43,210 nucleotides of DNA from Prolixibacteraceae bacterium (GTDB taxonomy: Bacteria > Bacteroidota > Bacteroidia > Bacteroidales > Prolixibacteraceae), in NCBI GenBank assembly GCA_028282195.1, contig JANQII010000346.1, positions 1 to 43,210 of the forward strand, in the 5' to 3' direction. A program made the translations under genes and the position numbers. Numbering within the stretch: the stretch's first letter is position 1; the number at the start of each line of letters is the position of its first letter. Shown piece by piece: positions 8,109-13,704 of this stretch. Below the pieces are notes generated by a model that saw nothing but the letters and a program-made list of their open reading frames with translations, was not told where the DNA came from and ran no database searches.

Positions 8109-8819
8109 TTATGCTTCAGCCTTACGGCCTTCGCGTTGTGCCAGGATCAGATTGTACTTATCAATTCGTTCGTTCAACTCGTTAACAAAGTGAGTATAGT
8201 CAGCTTCACCATTAACAAGAATAAGCGCATTAACTAGCTGAACCATCTTGCGGTAGATGGTATCTACATCAAGCCGGACTTCTTTCATACGTAAACTGGT
8301 TTTTCCTGCTTCCTTTGTGTAGCGGGTTTTAGCCAAATTTTCGAAAGCATTGTTTTTGGCCTCAATTTCATCTACCCACACCGAGGTGTTTGTTGTGCTA
8401 AGGTCATCGGCATTCTCCGTGCGAAGCTTGTCAATTAGGGCTGATGTTGTAGCTGTTTGTTCATTAAAAGGCAATTCATTTAGGTTGCCCGTGTCTTTAA
8501 GCACAAACATAATCCGCTCTGAAGCAGCTTTTATATCCGGGTTAAAGTGGTTTGTACCTGATTTTACCTGGTCGTAAAAGCCACGAAATGTTGAATCACG
8601 TTCGTTGTCTGCATCAACAAGGTCATCGGTAAACTCACTTTTCAGGATCACGTTCATCGCTGTCCCTTCATTTTTAAGATGCTGCTGATAAGCAGAAAAC
8701 AGTGTTGAGATATTTAAACTTTCAGCTGTAGCTGCAACTACCAGGTCATTAACTTCAGTGTGGTACTGGTAGTGTTCGGCGTTTCTTAATTTTCTTAAAT
8801 TAATTGATTTCAATTTCAT
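8109..8819 (-). CDS. DUF6261 family protein
   Basis: A Bacteroidota-restricted conserved protein. Residues 1-20 (MKLKSINLRKLRNAEHYQYH) are the family's hallmark start. The rest is predicted alpha-helical, with an invariant-looking NERDSTFRGFYDQVKS region near residues 72-87 and a C-terminal LNERIDKYNLILAQREGRK. There is no signal peptide and no known catalytic motif. These proteins are often multicopy and found near insertion sequences; their function is unknown. Here an intact IS982 element sits 21 bases upstream of the start codon, so the native promoter may have been displaced. Confidence 0.8.
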   Translation of the reverse strand: MKLKSINLRKLRNAEHYQYHTEVNDLVVAATAESLNISTLFSAYQQHLKNEGTAMNVILKSEFTDDLVDADNERDSTFRGFYDQVKSGTNHFNPDIKAASERIMFVLKDTGNLNELPFNEQTATTSALIDKLRTENADDLSTTNTSVWVDEIEAKNNAFENLAKTRYTKEAGKTSLRMKEVRLDVDTIYRKMVQLVNALILVNGEADYTHFVNELNERIDKYNLILAQREGRKAEA

Positions 8820-8840
8820 GTTATATAAATATTTAATTAA

Positions 8841-9877
8841 TGCGAATCAAGGGTTAAAAATGATATAAGAAAAGTTCATTAAATAGTTGAAAATCAATAC
8901 ACTAAAATTGTTTAATTCCCTGAAAATCAGTATCTTAAAGTCAGTTTCGAATTGACAGATAAGTATGATTTCCAGGGATAAAGACCACAAGTTAATAAGT
9001 ATTTACTTTTATATATGCGATAAATTTGAAGAACTTCAATTTTATTGTGAAAGGTTCAGCAACAATAAGGAGCCAGAATTTACAGATCAAGAGATTATGA
9101 CAATATATTTGTACACGATGCACCATGAAGGGCATAGGACAGCAAAGCAGGTTCACCGTTTTGCATTAGAATACCTAAAATCATGGTTTCCCAAGATAGG
9201 GAGCTACCAGGCGTTCAATAACCGGCTGAACCGGCTTGGAGGTGCTTTTACAAGGCTGGTTGAAATGCTTCTCACAGATTTCCAGCCAGATGATTGCTTG
9301 CTTGGACAGAGCTTATTGGACTCTATGCCAATCATAACCTGTTCTGGCAAGCGTTCAGGCAAGGTTGCAAGGGAGGTAACAGACAAGGGGTATTGTTCAA
9401 CTAAGGGGATATATTATTATGGACTTAAGTTGCACCTATTGGGGTTTCGGCGTGTTGGTAAACTGCCACATCCTGAGCAAATACTGTTTACCGCGGCTTC
9501 AGTCAATGATGTAACCGTATTTAAAGATGCATGGTCAGGTATTGAGGACAGGACTTTTTGGGGAGATAAAATTTACTTTGTAAGTGAACTGAACCAATAT
9601 ATGCTGGAACATCAAAGCTCTGAAATGCTTACTCCTGTTAAAGCTGTAAAAGGAATGCCAGATGTAATAAAACAAAGGTTGAAAGCAGCTGATGATTTAT
9701 TTTCAACAGCTGTTTCTAAGGTCAGGCAACCCATAGAAGCTATTTTTAATTGGTTGATCCAAAAGGCTGATATTCAAAACGCAAGCAAGGTTAGGTCTAC
9801 AAAAGGACTAATGGTCCATGCCTTTGGTAGATTAGCCTCTGCTTTTATAGCATTAGCAATTTAACTCTTGATTCACA
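8841..9877 (+). mobile_element. IS982-family insertion sequence, apparently intact
   Basis: The ends are inverted repeats: left TGCGAATCAAGGGTTAAA and, as reverse complement, right TGTGAATCAAGAGTTAAA. The single transposase ORF fills the interior. TAATTAA occurs directly left of the element (8834-8840) and again at 9885-9891, 7 bases beyond the right repeat; this could be a duplicated target but the AT-rich context makes it weak. A short element with the same ends lies at 22-96. Confidence 0.8.
8965..9864 (+). CDS. IS982-family transposase
   Basis: Catalyses cut-and-paste movement of the surrounding IS. The 299-aa length is normal for IS982. The likely DDE triad is Asp119 (LLDSMPI), Asp201 (GDKIY) and Glu258 (RQPIEAIFNWL). 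The N-terminal helical region LTDQEIMTIYLY-type and the SYQAFNNRLNRL segment (80-91) are typical of the family, as is YYYGLKLHLL before the second Asp. No frameshift or premature stop is seen, so it may be active and able to mobilise the MITE at the left edge of the window. Confidence 0.9.
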   Translation: MISRDKDHKLISIYFYICDKFEELQFYCERFSNNKEPEFTDQEIMTIYLYTMHHEGHRTAKQVHRFALEYLKSWFPKIGSYQAFNNRLNRLGGAFTRLVEMLLTDFQPDDCLLGQSLLDSMPIITCSGKRSGKVAREVTDKGYCSTKGIYYYGLKLHLLGFRRVGKLPHPEQILFTAASVNDVTVFKDAWSGIEDRTFWGDKIYFVSELNQYMLEHQSSEMLTPVKAVKGMPDVIKQRLKAADDLFSTAVSKVRQPIEAIFNWLIQKADIQNASKVRSTKGLMVHAFGRLASAFIALAI

Positions 9878-9892
9878 TTATTAGTAATTAAA

Positions 9893-9919
9893 CGGAGTAT
9901 CACTTACTCCGCTGGTTTT
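9893..9919 (+). terminator. Intrinsic terminator after the IS982 element
   Basis: CGGAGT pairs with ACTCCG across a 7-base loop and is followed by CTGGTTTTTC. It would stop transcripts leaving the transposase gene. Short stem, moderate strength. Confidence 0.45.
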
Positions 9920-9964
9920 TCAAAAATGTTTTGCCGGTATCGACAATGTGGTAACTGTGAGCCA

Positions 9965-10253
9965 GAGGCCTCCCTGAAGCTATCAACACGATGTTGCTGC
10001 TTGTTTTAGGCCTTGGAGAAACCAGCAACACGATGTTACTGCTTGTTTTAGACCTCGGGGAGACCAGCAACACGATGTTGCTACTTGTTTTAGGCCTCGG
10101 GGAGACCAGCAACACGATGTTGCTACTTGTTTTAGGCTTCGGAGAGACCAGCAACACGATGTTGCTACTTGTTTTAGGCCTCGGAGAGACCAGCAACACG
10201 ATGTTGCTACTTGTTTTAGGCCTCGGGGAGACCAGCAACATGATGTTACTGCA
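9965..10253. repeat. 42-bp hairpin minisatellite, about 6.5 units
   Basis: Units begin at 9981, 10023, 10065, 10107, 10149, 10191 and 10233, exactly 42 bp apart. Each contains AGCAACA-CGA-TGTTGCT, a 7-bp stem with a 3-base loop, then ACTTGTTTTAGGCCTCGG and GGAGACC. Outer units are more diverged (loss of stem pairs) than inner ones. Because 42 is a multiple of 3, ORFs stay open on both strands (14-residue repeats such as MLLLVLGLGETSNT on + and SNIVLLVSPRPKTS on -); neither looks like a natural protein. There are no unique spacers, so it is not a CRISPR array. Confidence 0.85.
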
Positions 10254-10459
10254 CGATATTAGTATTGGTATAGCTACAAATCTATTGTTGTTTCCTTTAA
10301 TCCCATTCTGAGGGATACAGTGGCATAAATAATTATATTTCAGGCTGAGAGTAGGGGTAATCAATGTTGTTTGCTTTTAGGGGTGAAATGCTGTATTTAT
10401 TTTTTATTCATACTACAATGGTTAAAACTAAATAATATTTGGACAAAAGTCAAGTAATG
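10254..10459. other. Non-coding stretch, nothing recognised
   Basis: Between the minisatellite and the next REP-like block I see no coding region, RNA gene or repeat. A minus-strand ORF running across the minisatellite ends here and is judged spurious. Confidence 0.4.
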
Positions 10460-10709
10460 GACAAATGGATGTCATCTTTAAATACCCAACTATTTCCATC
10501 GGGAAACGCTAAGCCTTAAACTCAAAACCGTTATCCCGGTGCAAACCGGGATCTTTGTCGGGAAACTCTAAACCTTAATCTCAAAGCTGTCATCCCGATG
10601 AAAATCGGGATCTCCACCGTTCAACTCCAAACCAAAATAAGGTAATAAGGTTAAATTTGAAAAATGCATCCTTATCGATTACTAAGGTCAAATAGAACAA
10701 TAAGGTTTG
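10460..10709. repeat. REP-like dispersed repeat, copy C (double palindrome)
   Basis: It starts with CAAATGGATGTCATC and TTTAAATACCCAA, then carries two palindromes, TATCCCGGTGcaaACCGGGAT at 10532-10552 and CATCCCGATGaaaATCGGGAT at 10591-10611, and ends in TAGAACAATAAGGTTT. In the second palindrome both arms change together (GGTG/ACC to GATG/ATC), so pairing is preserved. It ends 17 bases from the 3' end of the 162-aa gene. Confidence 0.75.
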
Positions 10710-10726
10710 TATGAATTTCCTTTATT

Positions 10727-11215
10727 TCATTCATAATCAAAATCAATATCATCAGGATTAAAAGGAATATCATCGTCCGGATCATGATCGAACGGACCAA
10801 CTCCCGGAGGGTTAAATAAACCCCAACGATCAATGATATAATCCCATTTGTCAAACCCAGCAACCCAGTCAATAAATAATAAGCGGTATTCTTCAATCAA
10901 ATTTCGAACTATGTCGTAATATTCTACTTCTTCAAATCCAAACATCTCCAGTGAATGATTTTTTACCATCAAATCACGGGCAGCTTTTCGGATTATTGCA
11001 GCACACTCCATTCTTAGATCATATAAGCCACCTCCTTCAGCTCCTGCAACTTTAACGGTAAGCAAAGCTGCATCATGAAGCATTTCAGCTTTTACAAATT
11101 GCAGGTGTTCATTATCATCAGGAATTAAATCGGCGATACGACTAACAACTTCATATATTTCCTTACCCTTTTTATAAATGGGTAAATCTTCAGCATCAGG
11201 TTTCTTTTCTTCCAT
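10727..11215 (-). CDS. Hypothetical protein, probable four-helix bundle (S23/avd-like)
   Basis: 162 aa, cytoplasmic. The body is helical, with LPIYKKGKEIYEVVSRIADL (11-30), KAEMLHDAALLTVKVAGAEGG (about 43-63), an Ala/Arg-rich helix AAIIRKAARDLMV, and a fourth helix near YYDIVRNLIEEYRLLFIDW. This arrangement resembles the 23S-rRNA intervening-sequence/avd four-helix-bundle family widespread in Bacteroidota. The last ~25 residues are strongly acidic (DHDPDDD ... NPDDIDFDYE). No reverse transcriptase or variable repeat is near, so a diversity-generating role is not supported. It is bracketed by directly oriented REP-like copies C and B, which may mean it moved as a cassette. Function unknown. 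Confidence 0.6.
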   Translation of the reverse strand: MEEKKPDAEDLPIYKKGKEIYEVVSRIADLIPDDNEHLQFVKAEMLHDAALLTVKVAGAEGGGLYDLRMECAAIIRKAARDLMVKNHSLEMFGFEEVEYYDIVRNLIEEYRLLFIDWVAGFDKWDYIIDRWGLFNPPGVGPFDHDPDDDIPFNPDDIDFDYE

Positions 11216-11304
11216 ATCTGCACGTGATTTTGATTACATCCTTAAAAATGGTGAAATTATTTGAAAATCTCGTTTGATAGAACTGTCATCCTTATGAATG
11301 GCTC

Positions 11305-11459
11305 AAACGGATATCACTTTTAAACACCCAAACAGAACCCTCATCCCATCCCGGTGAAAACCGGGATCTTTGTCGTTTAACTCCAACCATCATAAACTAA
11401 TAAGGTTGAAACGTAGATGTTGCTGTTATCTACTAAGCTTAAATTAGAACAATAAGGTA
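11305..11459. repeat. REP-like dispersed repeat, copy B
   Basis: CAAACGGATATCACTTTTAA and ACACCCAA lead into the palindrome CATCCCGGTGaaaACCGGGAT (11347-11367). The tail TCGTTTAACTCCAACCAT, TAATAAGGTTGAAACG and TAGAACAATAAGGT is nearly identical to copy A. Same orientation as all other copies. Confidence 0.8.
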
Positions 11460-11500
11460 TTTGACGGCTTAACCACTAAGCACCTAATTTGATGCTTTAT

Positions 11501-11580
11501 CTTCTCTCTATCTCCTACGGAGAAAAAACGTTTGTTTTCCTATCATTCTATTGAACTATATTCCCTCCGGGAAAATAAGC
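11501..11580. repeat. Dispersed structured repeat, copy 2
   Basis: TCTCTATCTCCTACGGAGA and ACGTTTGTTTTCC, then CATTCTATTGAAC and ATTCCCTCCGGGAAAAT, match 7949-8022. It contains two hairpins, TCTCC-TAC-GGAGA and TTCCC-TCC-GGGAA. No ORF. The next 80 bases hold nothing recognised. Confidence 0.55.
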
Positions 11581-11660
11581 AACTATCCAGAACATTTTCC
11601 TTCTGTATATCTCACGATCATCGAAACCCAATTATTTCTTCTCTTGCTGTTGCTTAAATG

Positions 11661-11813
11661 AAGCTGTCTCAAAAGAATAAAATTCAAACCGCGAAGAACG
11701 CATAAGATTATGCAAAGAACACTAAGATTCTGATATGGAAAGGATTGACTCTTTGTGTCTTTTGCGGTTCCTTAAAATACTTAGCGGTTAAGTTAACTTT
11801 TGAGACAGTCTCT
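11661..11813. mobile_element. MITE with IS1182-type ends
   Basis: About 150 bp bounded by AAGCTGTCTCAAAAG and, in inverted orientation, AGACTGTCTCAAAAG, ends typical of IS1182 elements and similar to the solo end at about 4304. The interior has a second imperfect inverted repeat of the type AACCGC-AAG-AACGC ... TTTTGCGGTTCC and no ORF. It lies inside a longer imperfect inverted repeat, GTTGCTTAAA (about 11650) and TTTAAGCAAC (11821-11830). Confidence 0.6.
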
Positions 11814-12005
11814 GGTCAGCTTTAAGCAACTGCTCCTGAATCTAGCGCAGAAGGATAAGGAAACCCCGGGATTTACAGGCTGTGTGAAAATGAAGTCTTA
11901 TCCTTGAAATATCCGGGTAGGTCTGTGAACTTTTTTAAATACAAGAATCTCATCTTCTCAAATTTCAAAATCACACACTCTCTTTACCTCGGGGAATTAT
12001 TTTGA
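11814..12005. other. Intergenic region with two interleaved inverted repeats
   Basis: AAGGATAAG (11851-11859) is complementary to CTTATCCTT (11897-11905), and CCCGGGATTT (about 11865-11874) is nearly complementary to AAATATCCGGG (11907-11917). The order A-B-A'-B' would allow a pseudoknot or alternative pairing. The rest is featureless up to the stop codon of the oxidoreductase gene. No gene seen. Confidence 0.35.
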
Positions 12006-12947
12006 TTAAACGGTAACGACAACTTTGCCAACGGTCCTACCGGTTTCCAGTTCCAGGTGGGCCTTGGCCACTTCTGTAAACGGGAAGGTTTTTGAAACAT
12101 GGGCTCTTATTGAACCATTTGCCAATAGTTCTTTTAGTGTGTTCATGTCTTTGCCATTTGATTGTACCATGTGGAATGCAATGTTGACCTTGCGATTCTC
12201 AGCTTCTTGCTTTACTTCTTCCGAAAACTCAGGTGTTGGCAATGAAACAACAGCACCTCCTTCTTTTAAAACCTGAAGCGATTTCAACAGCACATCGCCT
12301 CCCATTCCATCTAAAACAAAGTCCATATCCGAGGCAACTTCTTCAAAGGCTTGTGCCCGGTAATCGATATGCTCATCGGCACCTAGTGATAGCACAAAAT
12401 CACGGTTTTTAGCTGATGAAGTTGCTGCTACATATGCGCCCATGTTTTTCGCAACCTGGATAGCATAGTGCCCAACACCGCCTGAGCCTGCGTGGATAAG
12501 CACCCGATCCCCGGAATTAACCCTGCCTTGTAAAACCTGCAATGCCGTAAGGGCAGCAAGTGTTGTCGCAGCAGCCTCTTCGTATGAAACATTCTCGGGC
12601 ATTTTAGCTAAATGATTTTCAGGAGCAGTAAGATATTCGGCATATGCTTTTCCCATGCCCGGGAAGTTTACCATTCCAAATACCTTATCCCCGGTTTTAA
12701 ATTCAGTTACTTTATTGCCTGCTGCAGCTACTTTACCGGCTATGTCCCAGCCCAAAACAGCAGGACGTTCTTCGCTGTAAATCATATCAATCAAAGCATC
12801 AACACCTCTTACTTTGTAGTCTACAGGATTGATACTAATGGCTTTCACTTCGACTAAAACTTCATTTTCCTTTGCAGTGGGTTGCTTTATATCTTGTAAA
12901 ACCAAATTTTCAATGCCTCCTGCTTTTTCTAAAACAATTGCTTTCAT
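12006..12947 (-). CDS. MDR-family NAD(P)H-dependent oxidoreductase (quinone reductase-like)
   Basis: A zinc-independent medium-chain dehydrogenase/reductase of the quinone-oxidoreductase type; it reduces quinones or enals with NAD(P)H. The GroES-like N-terminal domain contains VKAISINPVDYKVR (about 34-47) and VLGWDIAGKV. The Rossmann domain has the nucleotide motif AGSGGVGHYAIQVAK (about 153-167), preceded by AAAATTLAALTALQ-type helix residues. The zinc-binding Cys cluster is absent. 313 aa is normal, and no signal peptide is present. It is transcribed away from an HxlR regulator across a 137-base spacer; HxlR proteins commonly control such divergent redox enzymes in response to electrophiles or quinones. 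Confidence 0.88.
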   Translation of the reverse strand: MKAIVLEKAGGIENLVLQDIKQPTAKENEVLVEVKAISINPVDYKVRGVDALIDMIYSEERPAVLGWDIAGKVAAAGNKVTEFKTGDKVFGMVNFPGMGKAYAEYLTAPENHLAKMPENVSYEEAAATTLAALTALQVLQGRVNSGDRVLIHAGSGGVGHYAIQVAKNMGAYVAATSSAKNRDFVLSLGADEHIDYRAQAFEEVASDMDFVLDGMGGDVLLKSLQVLKEGGAVVSLPTPEFSEEVKQEAENRKVNIAFHMVQSNGKDMNTLKELLANGSIRAHVSKTFPFTEVAKAHLELETGRTVGKVVVTV

Positions 12948-12964
12948 CTATTTAAATTTTATTA

Positions 12965-12996
12965 TTTGGTGCAAATTTATTTTATATATACTTTTG
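12965..12996 (+). promoter_or_regulatory. Probable promoter of the HxlR gene
   Basis: TTTG at 12965-12968 and TACTTTTG at 12989-12996 fit the Bacteroidota -33/-7 consensus, with a 20-base spacer. Transcription would start near 13003, leaving a leader of about 80 bases. Confidence 0.55.
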
Positions 12997-13016
12997 TGTC
13001 AAGTACCATCTAAAAA

Positions 13017-13041
13017 GGTATATAGTTACTTTTTGTATACT
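13017..13041. promoter_or_regulatory. Candidate HxlR operator
   Basis: GTATA (13018-13022) and TATAC (13036-13040) form an imperfect inverted repeat just downstream of the predicted start site. In addition, TATATATACTTTTGTGTC (12983-13000) is partly repeated directly as TATAGTTACTTTTTGTATAC. The position between the divergent genes suits binding by the HxlR protein; this is an inference. Confidence 0.35.
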
Positions 13042-13084
13042 AATGTAGATAATGAGGGTTTTACGGACGAAATAAAAATTGATC

Positions 13085-13453
13085 ATGGCAAAAAATAATT
13101 CAGATACACCCATTTGCTCCATTGATTATGCTTTCAGAAGGATAGGAGGGAAGTATAAAGCACGCATATTGTTTTACATACATAACGAGGGCAATGTGCT
13201 TCGATATGGAGAGCTAAAGCGAATGGTTCAGAACATTACCTCAAAAATGCTGACTCAAACCCTGAGAGAGTTGGAAGAAGACCAATTGATAAACCGGAAA
13301 GTATATCCTGAGGTTCCGCCTAAAGTGGAATATTCATTGACCGATACCGGTATGGAGCTGATCCCGTTTATCAATCATTTAGGGGCATGGGGTGAAAAAC
13401 AAATGGCAAAAGAAAACTTGGTCAGTATACGAAGCATAAAAGATAGCATATGA
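13085..13453 (+). CDS. HxlR-family winged-helix transcriptional regulator
   Basis: A dimeric DNA-binding regulator of the DUF24/HxlR type. The N-terminal conserved Cys (CSIDYAF) is the redox-sensing position in YodB/HypR-like members. The core reads RRIGGKYKARILFYI, then LRYGELKRMV, LTQTLRELEEDQLINR and VPPKVEYSLTDTGMEL, which is the full family signature ending in the LGAWGEKQ helix. I chose the ATG at 13085; a TTG two codons earlier is possible. It is divergent from the MDR oxidoreductase. Its stop overlaps the next ATG as ATGA, so a small membrane ORF is translationally coupled to it. Confidence 0.9.
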   Translation: MAKNNSDTPICSIDYAFRRIGGKYKARILFYIHNEGNVLRYGELKRMVQNITSKMLTQTLRELEEDQLINRKVYPEVPPKVEYSLTDTGMELIPFINHLGAWGEKQMAKENLVSIRSIKDSI

Positions 13454-13704
13454 ATAAATTATACCGGAACATCCTGATTGTATTGCTTGTCATTAATTTT
13501 GTGGCCCTGTTGGTTGCCTTAACCAACTTTATTGAAAATAATCCGCTAAAAGAATATTGGTTATACCTGGGAATCAGCTTCCTCGTTTTAGCTGGCTTGG
13601 CAAGGCGTTGCTGTAAAAAGTCGCGGGAGGAACGAATGTGTGGGTGTGGATTAATAATCCTATATTTAAACTCTAAACTAACACTGTTAACTAAACCTTC
13701 CAAC
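13450..13704 (+). CDS. Putative small membrane protein ORF, in frame with the sulfatase
   Basis: It starts within the ATGA overlap of the HxlR stop and reads through 85 codons with no stop into the sulfatase. The sequence has two strong membrane segments (NILIVLLVINFVALLVAL and YWLYLGISFLVLAGLA), then a basic Cys-containing tail RRCCKKSREERMCGCG. After about residue 67 the translation looks non-coding. Either it is a small inner-membrane protein that has lost its stop codon, or the frame is open by chance upstream of the sulfatase. A fused product would place two membrane helices before a signal peptide, which is unlikely to be functional. Confidence 0.4.

Noticed and set aside
9965-10253. 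CRISPR array
   Set aside because: The whole 42-bp unit is repeated with no unique spacers, and no cas gene is in the window.
9900-10364. Protein-coding gene across the minisatellite (either strand)
   Set aside because: Both strands are open only because the unit length is a multiple of three; the 14-residue repeats have no domain character and the flanking sequence looks random.
10727-11215. avd component of a diversity-generating retroelement
   Set aside because: Only a general four-helix-bundle resemblance is seen; there is no reverse transcriptase and no template/variable repeat pair nearby.
4607-11459. Integron attC sites or cassette array
   Set aside because: The palindromes lack the GTTRRRY / RYYYAAC core arrangement and no integrase is present.
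4200-11900. Prophage or conjugative element
   Set aside because: No structural, packaging, integrase, relaxase or mating genes are seen; only IS traces, repeats and scattered accessory genes.
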